Numbered from the stretch's first letter, positions 33,951-43,596 are shown. The stretch: DNA of 64,000 nucleotides from Amycolatopsis eburnea (GCF_003937945.1 NZ_RSEC01000036.1:1054001-1118000); one strand, 5' to 3'. Notes: generated by a model from the letters alone, not told the origin. Numbers and translations are program-made.

Positions 33951-36100
33951 AGCGGTTCGCCGCAGCCTTCCTTTCCGTCCTCTTCCTGGCCGTCCCCGCC
34001 TTCACCGGAGCCTCGGTGGCCCAGGCGGAAGAGGGCGCCCGCCTGCGCGTCGACCTGAACGAGCTCGCCCCGCGCGTGCTCACCGGGTCGACGACGACGC
34101 TGACCGTCGCGGGCACGGTAACCAACACCGGCGACCGGAAGATCACCCGGCCGCAGGTCCGCCTGCAGGTCGGCGACCGGGTCACGACCTCGCGCGGGGT
34201 CAACGACGTGCTCTCCGGCGCCGTCGTCAAGGACAGCCCGCTGACCGACTTCGCCCCGGTCGCGGACGCGCTGGAGCCGGGGCAGACCGCGCCGCTGAAC
34301 ATCACGGTGAACCTGACCGGCGCCCGCGCGGAGCGGTTCAGCCGCCCCGGCGTCTACCCGCTGCTGGTGAACGTGAACGGCACGCCGGAGTTCGGCGGGC
34401 CCGCGCGGCTCGGCGCGGTCAGCATGCTGATGCCGGTGCTGGCCGCCCCCGGCAAGCAGGCCACCGGCCGCGCCGGCGCGCCGAGCATGACCATGCTGTG
34501 GCCGCTGACCAGCAGCGTCCCGCAGGTGTACGCGGCGCCGTACGGCCAGCCGCTGGTGCTGCGCGACGACCGCCTTGCCGCCGAGATCGAGGGCGATGGC
34601 CGGTTGAACGCGCTGGTCACCGCCGCGGCCGCGGCCGTGCACGGCAACTCGAACCTCGCGAAGTCGATGTGCTTCGCCCTCGACCCGGACCTCCTGACCA
34701 CGGTCGACGCGATGAGCCGCGGCTACCAGGTGCACACCGACGGCGGGAACGTCCAGGGCAAGGGCACCGAAGCCGCGAAGACGTGGCTCGCCTCGCTCAA
34801 GACGCTGCTGACCGGCCGGTGCGTCGTGGCCCTGCCCTTCGCCGACGCCGACCTCGACGCCGTCGCCAAGATCCGCCCGGGCGACACCTCCCTGGTGACC
34901 GCCGCGGTCTCGGGCGCGGCCACCATCCAGCAGCTGGCGGGTGTCACGCCGCAGACCGGTGTGCTCTGGCCGGGCGGCACGCCGAGCGAAGCGGTGCTCG
35001 CGGCGTTGTCCCAGGCCGGCGTCCGCACGGTGCTGACCGACGCGGGCAAGCTCGCGCCCGCCGCGGCCGGCGGCGGCGTGACCGTGCAGGGCAGCTCCGT
35101 GCGCGCGCAGCCGACCGACTCGCTGGTGTCGGCCGCCATGACGGGCGTGCCGACCGTGCCCGACTCGGTCACCGTGCCGGCGAACACCGAGCGCGCGATC
35201 TCGAGCCAGAACGGCCTCGGCGCCCTCGCCTTCCGGGCCGGCCTCGGCCAGCCCGCCGGCCAGGAGCGGCCCGACCACCTGCTGGTCGCCCCGCCGCGGC
35301 GCTGGGACGCGCCGGCCGCGGAGCTGACCGCGTACCTCGAGCAGGTGGCCGGCTTCATCAGCGCCGGCGTGGTCACCCCGATCGCCCTCCCGTCGCTGCT
35401 CTCGGCCGACCCGGCCGCCACCGGCGCGGTCGGCGACACCGGCCAGGACCCGAGCGCGGCGGTCGACCCCCAGGTCGTCTCGACGCTCTCGGCCGTCGAA
35501 GGCCAGGCCGCCGGCATGGCGTCCTCGATGCAGCTCGACGCCACCAAACGGGTGAAACCGGACGACGTCGTCGCCCCGGTCCGGCTGGCCGAGCTCCGCG
35601 GCACGTCGACGGCGTGGCGCGGCCTGCCCGCCGACGCGGCGACCGCGAACGCCCAGGCGGAGATCGCGGCGATCAGCGACCGCGTGAGCGTCCAGCAGCC
35701 GCGGCAGACGATCGCGCTGGCGTCCGGCAACTCCCCGCTGCCGGTGTACGTGGTGAACGACCTGCCGGTCGGCATCAACGCGCGGTTCACCCTGAGCAAC
35801 AACACGGGCCTGCGCGCGGACGTCAGCAAGGAGGTCTCCTTCCCGGCGGGCGGCGGCCGGCAGTACCTGCTCCCGGTCGAGGCGCTGCGGGCCGGCCGGT
35901 TCAGCGTCGATGTGTCGTTGAGCACGCCCAGCGATACCCCGCTCGGGTCATCCGCGCGGTTCGAACTGACCTCCACGGAGTACGGCGCGATCACCATCAT
36001 CGCGACCGTCGCCGCAGGTGTGGCGCTGCTTCTGCTCGCGTCGAGGCGCATCTACCGGCGGGTAAAGGACGCCCGGGCCGGACGCGATGTAGTGGACTGA
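33947..36100 (+). CDS. DUF6049 family exported membrane-anchored protein (Rv3909-like)
   Basis: 717 residues; ATG inside the ATGA overlap with the nudix gene. Signal peptide MKRFAAAFLSVLFLAVPAF ending near AQA. The long extracytoplasmic part begins with a beta-sandwich-like domain (TVAGTVTNTGDRKITRPQV) and continues to a second such domain near residue 600 (NARFTLSNNTGL). A single transmembrane helix near the C-terminus (TIIATVAAGVALLLLASRR) is followed by a short basic tail. It always accompanies murJ in Actinobacteria (Rv3909 in M. tuberculosis) and is thought to take part in envelope assembly, but the activity is unknown. Confidence 0.85.
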   Translation: MKRFAAAFLSVLFLAVPAFTGASVAQAEEGARLRVDLNELAPRVLTGSTTTLTVAGTVTNTGDRKITRPQVRLQVGDRVTTSRGVNDVLSGAVVKDSPLTDFAPVADALEPGQTAPLNITVNLTGARAERFSRPGVYPLLVNVNGTPEFGGPARLGAVSMLMPVLAAPGKQATGRAGAPSMTMLWPLTSSVPQVYAAPYGQPLVLRDDRLAAEIEGDGRLNALVTAAAAAVHGNSNLAKSMCFALDPDLLTTVDAMSRGYQVHTDGGNVQGKGTEAAKTWLASLKTLLTGRCVVALPFADADLDAVAKIRPGDTSLVTAAVSGAATIQQLAGVTPQTGVLWPGGTPSEAVLAALSQAGVRTVLTDAGKLAPAAAGGGVTVQGSSVRAQPTDSLVSAAMTGVPTVPDSVTVPANTERAISSQNGLGALAFRAGLGQPAGQERPDHLLVAPPRRWDAPAAELTAYLEQVAGFISAGVVTPIALPSLLSADPAATGAVGDTGQDPSAAVDPQVVSTLSAVEGQAAGMASSMQLDATKRVKPDDVVAPVRLAELRGTSTAWRGLPADAATANAQAEIAAISDRVSVQQPRQTIALASGNSPLPVYVVNDLPVGINARFTLSNNTGLRADVSKEVSFPAGGGRQYLLPVEALRAGRFSVDVSLSTPSDTPLGSSARFELTSTEYGAITIIATVAAGVALLLLASRRIYRRVKDARAGRDVVD

Positions 36101-36206
36101 TCCCTCGGCCTTCGAGTGTTCCGGGCGGTTCCCGATTACCCTTGGTCCGCACGTGCGCGGCACCGGGCCGCGGCGACGGAGTAGAGCACCGAGGATTGGG
36201 CGCGCG

Positions 36207-39200
36207 TTGGAGAGAGAGCCGGGCTTACCACCCGAGCGTGCGAGTCGTCCTCGGCGCGAAGCCGGTCCGCCCCCGCAACGGGGGGACGGGCCCCCGCGCG
36301 CGTCCCAGCCGGCCCGCCGCCAGCAGCCGCCACCCCCGGAGGAGCGCGGCCGCAGGCAGCCGCCCCGAAACGGCCACACCCGCCAGCTGCCGACCCCGGA
36401 CGACCCCCCGCGCCCGCCCCGCGACGGCCAGCCCCGCCGCGACGACCGCGCCCCGGCCGACGACCGCCAGCGGCGCCGGGGCCGGGACGACCTCCCGCCT
36501 CGCGACGACCGCCGCGACCGCGCGCCTCGCCCGGCCCGCGACGACCGCGCCCCGCGCGGCGACCGGCCGGTCCGGCCCCGCCGCGACGACCGAGTTCCCC
36601 AGGGCGAACGACCGCGCGACGACTGGCCCCAAGAAGACCCGCCACGCGACGACTGGCCACCGGACGAGCGCGCCCCCCGCGGCGGCGACCGCCCCGTCGA
36701 CGACCGCGCCCTCCGCGAGGACCGGCCGCAGCGCCGCGGTCCGCAGGGACCACCACCTCAGCAGCTCCCGCCACGCGGCGGGCAGCCACCTCGCGGCGCC
36801 GGTGGCCCGGCGCCGACCCGGGTCCAGCCCGTGCCACCGCTCCCGCCACAGCCGGGCGGCCGCCCGCAGCCACCGGGTGGCGACCGCCTGGGCGGGTTGC
36901 AACCGGGTCAGCCGCTGAGTGGTGCCCAGCCCGTCACGTCCCAGCCAGGCGGCCAGCAGCCGGGCGGCGACCGCCCAGGCGGACCACCGCCGGGCCAGCC
37001 ACCGGGCGGCGACCGCCCGGGTGGGCCACAGCAAGGCCAGCCACCGGGCGGCGACCGCCTCGGCGGATTGCAGCCAGGTCAGCCGCTGAGCGGTGCCCAA
37101 CCCGTCACGTCACAGCCAGGCGGCCTGCCGCCGAGCGGCGACCGCCCAGGCGGGCCACCGCCGGGCCAGCCACCGGGTAGCGACCGCCTGGGTGGCGGCC
37201 AGCAGCCGGGTGGCGACCGCGCGAGCGGGTCACAGCAAGGCCAGCCACCGGGCGGCGACCGCCTCGGCGGGTTGCAACCGGGTCAGCCGCTCAGCGGTGC
37301 CCAGCCCGTCACGTCACAGCCGGGCGGCCTGCCGCCGGGTGTGCCGCCGAGCGGCGGCCAGCCCGTCGCGCCTCCGCCGAACCAGCCGCCGGCCGGTGAC
37401 CGGCTCGGTGGGCTCCAGCCGGGTCAGCCGCTGAGCGGTGCCCAGCCCGTCGTCTCGCCGAGCGGTGACCGGCCGGGTGGCCCGCACCAGGGGCGGCTGC
37501 CGCAGCCGAGCCCGCCCGCGACCCCGCCGCCCGGCACGCCGGTTCCGCCGCGTGGTCGCGGTACCCGGCGGCCGGCGCCGGTACGGCCGTGGCAGGACGA
37601 GGCCCAGCGCCCGCCCGACCCGGAGGCCACGCGGTTCATCCCGCGCACCGCCGGCGTGCCGATGAACTCGCGGTGGCCGGTCGCCGACCCGGACGTCATG
37701 CGCCCGTACGACGCGCTGGCGACCCAGGTCATGCCGGCGCTCAAGGGGCCGCTGGTCAAGCCCCGGCCGGACGGGGAAGCGCCGGAGGCGCCGGCCAAGG
37801 CGCCGTCGCTGGCGAAGGCGTCCGGGCGGATGGCGATCGCGTCGCTGATCAGCCGGATCACCGGCTTCCTGTGGAAGCTGCTGCTGGTCGGCGCGATCGG
37901 CCAGGGCATCGCGAACGACTCGTTCAACGTCGCCAACACGATGCCGAACATCATCTTCGAGCTGCTGATGGGTGGCGTGCTCGCCAGCGTGGTGGTGCCG
38001 CTGCTGGTGCGCTCGCAGGACGACGACGACGGCGGCACGGCCTACACCCAGCGCCTGATCACCGTGGCGTTCACGCTGCTGCTGGTCGGCACGGTCGTCG
38101 CGGTGATCGCGGCACCGGCGTTCACCAGCCTCTACGTCGACCAGTCCGGCAAGGCGAGCGCGGAGCTGACCACGGCGTTCGCCTACCTGCTGCTGCCCGA
38201 AATCTTCTTCTACGGCGTCTTCGCGCTGCTCTCGGCGGTGCTGAACGCCAAGCAGATCTTCGGCCCCACCGCGTGGGCGCCGGTGATCAACAACCTGGTC
38301 GTCATCTTCACGATCCTGGTCGTCTGGATCATGCCCGGCGACATCAACACCGAGCAGGTGTCGATCACCGACCCGAAGGTGCTGACGCTGGGCATCGGCG
38401 TGACCGGCGGCATCGTCGCGCAGGCGCTGCTGCTGGTGCCGCCGCTGCTGCGGTCCGGCTTCCGGTTCAAGTGGCGCTGGGGCATCGACAAGCAGATGAA
38501 GGAGTTCGGCGGCCTCGCGCTCTGGATCCTCGGCTACGTCGCCGTCAGCCAGATCGGCTACACGATCAACACGCGCGTCCTGACCAGCGGTTCACCCGGT
38601 GGTGTGACGGCCTACAGCAACGCCTGGCTGCTCTTCCAGCTCCCGTACGGCGTCATCGGCGTCTCGCTGCTGACGGCGATCATGCCGCGGATGAGCCGCG
38701 CGGCCGCCGACGGCGACCACAAGAAGCTGATCGGCGACCTCTCCTACGCGTCGCGGATCTCGACGGTGATGCTCGTGCCGATCTCCGCGGTGATGACCGT
38801 GGTCGGCGGTTCGATCGGCATCGCGCTGTTCACCTTCGGCAAGGGCACGGTCGAGACCGCCGAGCGGCTCGGCGACGCGCTGGCCATCTCGGCGTTCGCG
38901 CTGCTGCCGTACGCGCTGGTGATGCTGCAGATGCGCGTGTTCTACGCGATGAAGGACGCGCGCACGCCGACGCTGATCATGATCGTGATGACGCTGGTCA
39001 AGGTGCCGCTGCTGTACCTGTGCCCGGTGCTGCTGTCGCCGGACAACGTCGTGCTCGGCGTCATGATGGTCAACGCGCTGACGTTCGTGGTCGGCGCGAT
39101 CCTCGGCCAGGTGTGGCTCTGGGTGACGCTGGGCAACCTGCGGAGCAAGCGGGTGATCGGCGTGATCCTCTTCACGGTGGTGGCGAGCGTGCTCGGCGTC

Positions 39201-39386
39201 GCCGCGGCGTGGGTCGCGGGCAAGCTGGTGCCGGAGTCGTTCGGGCCGACATTCGGTGCGTGGGTGAAACTTCTCCTGCAGAGCGTCGTGGGCATCGTCG
39301 TCTCGTTCGGCGTGCTGATGGCGCTCAAGGTGGAGGAGCTGAAGCCGGCCACTTCGAGGTTCACCCGGTTGATCAAGCGCGGGTAA
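36207..39386 (+). CDS. murJ: lipid II flippase MurJ with long Pro-rich N-terminal extension
   Basis: 1059 residues from TTG 36207, which has GAGGA 11 nt upstream; a GTG at 36153 (1077 residues) is the alternative. The first 520 or so residues are Arg/Pro/Asp-rich and then Pro/Gly/Gln repeats with four copies of GDRLGGLQPGQPLSGAQPV. Membrane domain from about residue 535: SLISRITGFLWKLLLVGAIG, NVANTMPN, then about 14 hydrophobic segments of the MATE-like MurJ fold. It flips lipid II across the membrane for peptidoglycan synthesis. In M. tuberculosis (Rv3910) the pseudokinase is fused to MurJ; here it is the next gene. The extension is probably cytosolic and may bind FHA-type or divisome partners; that is inference. 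Confidence 0.9.
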   Translation: MEREPGLPPERASRPRREAGPPPQRGDGPPRASQPARRQQPPPPEERGRRQPPRNGHTRQLPTPDDPPRPPRDGQPRRDDRAPADDRQRRRGRDDLPPRDDRRDRAPRPARDDRAPRGDRPVRPRRDDRVPQGERPRDDWPQEDPPRDDWPPDERAPRGGDRPVDDRALREDRPQRRGPQGPPPQQLPPRGGQPPRGAGGPAPTRVQPVPPLPPQPGGRPQPPGGDRLGGLQPGQPLSGAQPVTSQPGGQQPGGDRPGGPPPGQPPGGDRPGGPQQGQPPGGDRLGGLQPGQPLSGAQPVTSQPGGLPPSGDRPGGPPPGQPPGSDRLGGGQQPGGDRASGSQQGQPPGGDRLGGLQPGQPLSGAQPVTSQPGGLPPGVPPSGGQPVAPPPNQPPAGDRLGGLQPGQPLSGAQPVVSPSGDRPGGPHQGRLPQPSPPATPPPGTPVPPRGRGTRRPAPVRPWQDEAQRPPDPEATRFIPRTAGVPMNSRWPVADPDVMRPYDALATQVMPALKGPLVKPRPDGEAPEAPAKAPSLAKASGRMAIASLISRITGFLWKLLLVGAIGQGIANDSFNVANTMPNIIFELLMGGVLASVVVPLLVRSQDDDDGGTAYTQRLITVAFTLLLVGTVVAVIAAPAFTSLYVDQSGKASAELTTAFAYLLLPEIFFYGVFALLSAVLNAKQIFGPTAWAPVINNLVVIFTILVVWIMPGDINTEQVSITDPKVLTLGIGVTGGIVAQALLLVPPLLRSGFRFKWRWGIDKQMKEFGGLALWILGYVAVSQIGYTINTRVLTSGSPGGVTAYSNAWLLFQLPYGVIGVSLLTAIMPRMSRAAADGDHKKLIGDLSYASRISTVMLVPISAVMTVVGGSIGIALFTFGKGTVETAERLGDALAISAFALLPYALVMLQMRVFYAMKDARTPTLIMIVMTLVKVPLLYLCPVLLSPDNVVLGVMMVNALTFVVGAILGQVWLWVTLGNLRSKRVIGVILFTVVASVLGVAAAWVAGKLVPESFGPTFGAWVKLLLQSVVGIVVSFGVLMALKVEELKPATSRFTRLIKRG
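36878..37455 (+). repeat. four in-frame copies of a Pro/Gly repeat in murJ
   Basis: Copies of about 60 bp encoding GDRLGGLQPGQPLSGAQPV lie near 36878-36938, 37050-37109, 37254-37313 and 37395-37455. They are separated by related GDRPGGPPPGQPPG units. The arrangement suggests expansion by unequal recombination. All units are multiples of three bases. Confidence 0.8.
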
Positions 39387-39462
39387 CGATTCCGGTACGG
39401 ATGGCGACGACTCGTGCGTCGTATTCTGGGTACCCTCGACAGCGGGGATCGAGCGGGAGCGA

Positions 39463-41058
39463 GTGAGGGTGGACACGAGGCGGAGCGAACAGGCGGGGGG
39501 TGCGAACCACGTGGGCAAGGCCCAGGTCGGATCGCTGGCCCCCGGGCGTGTGGTCGGCGACGGCCGCTACCGCCTCCTCGCGCAGTTCGGCGTGGACGAG
39601 CGGGGCGACGCGCACCTTTGGCGCGCCCGGGACGGGCAGCTGAAGCGGGACGTCGCGCTGACCCTGCTGGTCGGCGACCCGGCCGATCCCGAAGCCGCCC
39701 GGCTGGCCCGGCGCACCCTGGAACGCGCCACCCACGCGTCCAAGTTCGGCCACGGCGGCGTCGCCCGCGTGCTGGACGTGCTCGCGCTCGGCAGCGGCAT
39801 CACCTCCAGCGAAGGCCTGCTCGGCGTTGTCGTCGCGGAGTGGACCAAGGGCAGCGACCTGGTCGACCTCGTCGCGCAGCGGCCGGTGGCGCCCGCCGCG
39901 GCCGCGCGGATGGTGCAGGCGCTGGCCGAAGCCGTCGAGCAGGCGCACCAGAACGGGCTCGTCCTCGGGCTCGACCACCCGCAGCGCCTCCGCCTGACGC
40001 CGAACGGCGCGCTCAAGCTCGCCTTCCCCGGCCCGCTGCCGGAAGCCACCCTCCGCGACGACGTCAAGGCGCTCGGCGCGGTCCTCTACCTGCTGCTGAC
40101 CGGCCGCTGGGCGCTGCCCGGCGGCCCGCCCGCGATCCCGGCGGCGCCGCAGTCGCCGCAGGGGCGGATCGTCCCGCCCCGCCAGCTGGTGCCGACGGTC
40201 CCGGCGGACCTGTCGTCACTGGCCGTCCGCACGATCGAGGACGGCGGCAACGGCGGCATCCGCACCAGCGCGGCCATCCTCCGGATGCTCGACCAGGTGG
40301 CCGAGGAGGAAGAGCGCACCCAGCTGATCAAGGCCGTCGGGGGTGACCCGGCCGAGGGCGAAGGCACCGTCTGGACCACGAAGAAGCCGGTCAAGGACGT
40401 CGCCCGGCGGCGCAAGCTCGCGCTCGGCGTCACCGTGCTGGTGGTCGCGACCGTCGTCATCCTCGCCTGGGGCGGGCTGATGCTGATCAACGTCTTCCAG
40501 GGCGACTCGAAGGCGAGCGGGCCGACGATCAACGTCGCCGCGCCGCCGGCGTCGAGCCAGCCCGCCGGGCAGCCACCCGCCTCGAGCCAGCCGGCCCCGC
40601 CGCCGTCGCCCACCGTCGGCGCGCCGGTGAAGCCGCAGGCCATCGCCGTCTACAACCCCGAGGGCAAGGGCGACAACACCGCGCGGGCGAAGTACGCGAT
40701 CGACGGCAAGGCCGAGACGCAGTGGCGGACCGAGCAGTACAAGCAGCAGTTCCCGGCCATCAAGCCGGGCGTCGGGCTGGTCGTCACCTTCAAGGACCCG
40801 ATCACCCTCAGCCAGGTGCAGGTGTCCGGCGGCACCGCGGGCACCAAGGTCGAGATCCGCTCGGCAACCGAGAAGAACCCCGATCTGGCCGACACGAAGG
40901 TGGTCGGGAACGGCGATCTGAAGGACGGCGACACCACGATCCCGCTGGCCCAGCCGACCCAGGGTGAGTACTTCATCGTCTGGATCACCCAGCTGGGTGG
41001 AGCCGACGACGAGTTCCAGACGGAAATCGCGGACCTGACCTTCCTGCCTGCGGGGTGA
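39463..41058 (+). CDS. membrane pseudokinase with extracellular F5/8-type domain (MurJ partner)
   Basis: 531 residues, GTG start. Residues about 27-270 have a protein-kinase fold without the catalytic residues: the beta-3 Lys position lies in VALTLLVG, the HRD loop reads LGLDHPQRLRL and the DFG position reads LKLAFPG. A transmembrane helix is at about 325-350 (LGVTVLVVATVVILAWGG), then a Pro/Ser-rich linker and a C-terminal beta-sandwich (AKYAIDGKAETQWRTEQY; WITQLGG) of discoidin type. In M. tuberculosis the same pieces form the C-terminal half of MviN (Rv3910), whose phosphorylated pseudokinase recruits FhaA. A similar regulatory role is likely. It lies between murJ and sigM on the same strand. 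Confidence 0.85.
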   Translation: MRVDTRRSEQAGGANHVGKAQVGSLAPGRVVGDGRYRLLAQFGVDERGDAHLWRARDGQLKRDVALTLLVGDPADPEAARLARRTLERATHASKFGHGGVARVLDVLALGSGITSSEGLLGVVVAEWTKGSDLVDLVAQRPVAPAAAARMVQALAEAVEQAHQNGLVLGLDHPQRLRLTPNGALKLAFPGPLPEATLRDDVKALGAVLYLLLTGRWALPGGPPAIPAAPQSPQGRIVPPRQLVPTVPADLSSLAVRTIEDGGNGGIRTSAAILRMLDQVAEEEERTQLIKAVGGDPAEGEGTVWTTKKPVKDVARRRKLALGVTVLVVATVVILAWGGLMLINVFQGDSKASGPTINVAAPPASSQPAGQPPASSQPAPPPSPTVGAPVKPQAIAVYNPEGKGDNTARAKYAIDGKAETQWRTEQYKQQFPAIKPGVGLVVTFKDPITLSQVQVSGGTAGTKVEIRSATEKNPDLADTKVVGNGDLKDGDTTIPLAQPTQGEYFIVWITQLGGADDEFQTEIADLTFLPAG

Positions 41059-41089
41059 CGCACCCGACAGGGTCAGTAGGCTCTGCCGG

Positions 41090-41713
41090 GTGACAGCTGC
41101 AGCTCCCACGGATGCGGATCTGATAGCGGCTCACGCCGCGGGGGACCCCCATGCGTTCAGCGAACTCGTCCAACGGCACCGCGACCGCATGTGGGCGGTC
41201 GCCCTGCGCACGGTCCGCGACCCCGAAGAGGCCGCCGACGCGTTGCAGGACGCGTTCATCTCGGCGTTCCGGGCCGCCGACAAGTTCCGGGCGGAGTCGC
41301 AGGTCACGACGTGGCTGCACCGGATCGTGGTGAACGCCTGCCTCGACCGGATCCGCCGCCGCCAGGCCCGCCCGACCGTCCCGCTGCCGGAGACCGGCTT
41401 CAACGAGCCGGCGTCGCCGCGCGACTCGATGGCCGAGCGCGAGACCAGCCTGCTCGTGCGCGAAGCCCTCGAGCAGCTGCCCGAGGACCAGCGCGCCCCG
41501 ATCGTGCTCGTCGACGTCGAGGGCTACTCGGTCGCCGAGACGGCGAAGCTCCTGGGCATCGCCGAAGGCACCGTGAAGAGCCGGTGCGCGCGGGGCCGCG
41601 GAAAACTCGCGAAGGTTCTCGGGCACCTGCGGAACCCCGATGCGATTGCGAACGTCCCAACTCACGAAAGCAAACGGGCCGGGCGTCAGCCGGGTAGCGG
41701 GGAGGGACGATGA
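41090..41713 (+). CDS. sigM: ECF sigma factor SigM
   Basis: 207 residues, GTG start. Region 2 runs from about 15 to 85: DPHAFSELVQRHRDRMWAVA, DALQDAFISAFRAADKF and QVTTWLHRIVVNACLDRIRR. Region 4 is at about 125-180: LPEDQRAPIVLVDVEGYSVA then KLLGIAEGTVKSRCARGRGK. It directs RNA polymerase to a small stress- or envelope-related regulon. Assignment to SigM follows from the position between murJ and trxB and the next gene, a membrane anti-sigma factor translated from an ATGA overlap. Confidence 0.92.
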   Translation: MTAAAPTDADLIAAHAAGDPHAFSELVQRHRDRMWAVALRTVRDPEEAADALQDAFISAFRAADKFRAESQVTTWLHRIVVNACLDRIRRRQARPTVPLPETGFNEPASPRDSMAERETSLLVREALEQLPEDQRAPIVLVDVEGYSVAETAKLLGIAEGTVKSRCARGRGKLAKVLGHLRNPDAIANVPTHESKRAGRQPGSGEGR

Positions 41714-42489
41714 CGGACGAAAGCCGGGGGATCGGGGGGACCGTCGGTCCGCCCTGGTCTGTCGACGTGCTCGCCGACCTCCACGCCGGGGTACTGGACG
41801 ACGCTCAGGCGGCCGAGCTGTGGCCGCTGGTCCACGCGGATCCGGAGGCCCAGGCGATCCTGGACGCCCTCGACGCCACGCAGGCCGACCTGGCCTCGTT
41901 CGCCGACGCGCCCGCGCCGCCGATGCCCGCGGAGTTCGCGGCCCGGCTGGACGCGGCGCTGGCCGCCGAAGCAGCGGCCAGGTTTCCCGAAGCCCGGCCG
42001 TCAGCTCCGGCACCGCGGGACGCCCAGGTGGTGGACCTCGCGGCGGCCCGGCGGCGGCGGACCAAGCGGCTCGGCTGGGCGGCCGGGGTGCTGACCGCGG
42101 CCGCGGCGGCGGTCGTCGCCGTGACGGTCGCCATCCCGGGGACGTCGCAGCAGAGCGGCACGCCGGACGTCGCCGCGCCGGCGCCTTCGGGCCCGTCGGT
42201 GGGCAACGACGGCGCCGGGGCGCAGGCACTGGTCGGCAAGGCGATCGGCGTCCGCGACTTCGGCCCGCTGCGGACCGAGGACAAGCTGGACGCGTGCATC
42301 GCGGCCGCCGGCCTCGACCCGAAGGTGCGGCCGGAGGGCATCCGCCCGGTGAACGTCGGCGGCAAGGCCGGGGTGATGATCATCCTGACCACCGGGAAGC
42401 TCGCGCAGTTCCGCCTGGTGGCCTTCGGCGCCGACTGCGGGCCCGGTAACCCGGCTGTGTTGTTCGACAAGGTCGTTGGGGAGAAGTAG
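41710..42489 (+). CDS. anti-sigma-M factor (RsmA-like), single-pass membrane protein
   Basis: 259 residues; ATG overlaps the sigM stop (ATGA). The N-terminal cytosolic half (1-110) has a conserved SVDVLADLHAGVLDDAQ start and Ala-rich helices, with no obvious zinc motif. One transmembrane helix at about 117-138 (LGWAAGVLTAAAAAVVAV), and an extracytoplasmic C-terminal domain with two cysteines (DACIAAAGL and ADCGPGNP). It should sequester SigM at the membrane until a signal releases it, as for Rv3912 in mycobacteria. Confidence 0.85.
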   Translation: MTDESRGIGGTVGPPWSVDVLADLHAGVLDDAQAAELWPLVHADPEAQAILDALDATQADLASFADAPAPPMPAEFAARLDAALAAEAAARFPEARPSAPAPRDAQVVDLAAARRRRTKRLGWAAGVLTAAAAAVVAVTVAIPGTSQQSGTPDVAAPAPSGPSVGNDGAGAQALVGKAIGVRDFGPLRTEDKLDACIAAAGLDPKVRPEGIRPVNVGGKAGVMIILTTGKLAQFRLVAFGADCGPGNPAVLFDKVVGEK

Positions 42490-42504
42490 CGGCTGTCACG
42501 GCTG

Positions 42505-42530
42505 GGAACATGGCCACCTACCATCGTGTT
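42505..42530 (+). promoter_or_regulatory. SigR/SigH-type promoter of trxBA
   Basis: GGGAAC (GGAAC at 42505-42509), then exactly 18 nt, then GTT (42528-42530). This matches the GGAAY-N18-GTT pattern of SigR (Streptomyces) and SigH (mycobacteria), the thiol-stress sigma factors that drive thioredoxin genes. It lies 39 nt before the trxB start codon. Confidence 0.65.
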
Positions 42531-42568
42531 GAGCCTGGTACACGGGTCACTACGAGCGGAGGTCACGG

Positions 42569-43561
42569 GTGGCTGCCGAGGAAATCAGGAACCTGATCAT
42601 CGTGGGGTCGGGTCCTGCCGGATACACCGCTGCCGTCTACGCGGCGCGGGCCCAGCTGGAACCGCTGGTGTTCGAGGGCACGCAGTTCGGCGGCGCGCTG
42701 ATGACGACGACCGAGGTCGAGAACTTCCCCGGGTTCCGCGACGGCATCATGGGTCCCGACCTGATGGAGGAGATGCGCAAGCAGGCGGAGCGCTTCGGCG
42801 CCGAGCTGCGCGCGGAGGACGTCGAGTCGCTGGAGCTGACCGGGGACGTCAAGTACGTCCACGCGAACGGCAAGCGCTACGCCGCCCGCGCGGTCATCCT
42901 CGCCATGGGTGCGGCGGCGCGGTACCTGAACGTGCCGGGTGAGCAGGAACTGCTCGGCCGCGGGGTGTCGGCCTGTGCGACCTGTGACGGCTTCTTCTTC
43001 CGCGACCACGACATCGTGGTCGCCGGCGGTGGCGACTCGGCGATGGAGGAGGCGACCTTCCTGACGAAGTTCGCGAAGTCCGTCACCGTCGTCCACCGGC
43101 GCGACGAGTTCCGCGCGTCCAAGATCATGCTCGAGCGCGCCCGCGCGAACGAGAAGATCAAGTGGCGGCTGAACTCCCAGATCACCGAGGTGCTCGGCGA
43201 CGGCAAGGTCGAGGGCCTGCGGCTGAAGGACACCAAGGACGGCAGCGAGTCCACGCTGGACGTCTCGGGCTTCTTCGTCGCGATCGGCCACGACCCCCGC
43301 AGCGAGCTCGTGCGCGGGCAGGTCGACCTGGACGAGGACGGCTACGTCATCACCCAGGGCCGCACCTCCTACACCAACGTCGACGGCGTCTTCGCGGCCG
43401 GCGACCTGGTCGACCGCACGTACCGGCAGGCGATCACCGCCTCGGGCTCCGGGTGCAGCGCGGCGATCGACGCGGAACGATGGCTCGCGGAGCACGGCGA
43501 ATCGGACGCGCACGAGGCGGCCGAGCTCGTCGGCGGCGGCTACGGCGCCGGCACCAACTGA
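42569..43561 (+). CDS. trxB: thioredoxin-disulfide reductase
   Basis: 330 residues, GTG start with GGAGG. FAD-binding motif GSGPAGYTAAVYAARA at about residues 14-29, redox-active CATC at about 134-137 (SACATCDGFF), NADPH motif GGGDSAMEEA at about 153-162 and the C-terminal FAD motif DGVFAAGDL. Transfers electrons from NADPH to thioredoxin in the cytosol. It is followed by trxA 35 nt downstream, so the two form an operon under the thiol-stress promoter upstream. Confidence 0.97.
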   Translation: MAAEEIRNLIIVGSGPAGYTAAVYAARAQLEPLVFEGTQFGGALMTTTEVENFPGFRDGIMGPDLMEEMRKQAERFGAELRAEDVESLELTGDVKYVHANGKRYAARAVILAMGAAARYLNVPGEQELLGRGVSACATCDGFFFRDHDIVVAGGGDSAMEEATFLTKFAKSVTVVHRRDEFRASKIMLERARANEKIKWRLNSQITEVLGDGKVEGLRLKDTKDGSESTLDVSGFFVAIGHDPRSELVRGQVDLDEDGYVITQGRTSYTNVDGVFAAGDLVDRTYRQAITASGSGCSAAIDAERWLAEHGESDAHEAAELVGGGYGAGTN

Positions 43562-43596
43562 CTTTCCGGCGTTCACTCACCCCTGAAGGAGAAACC

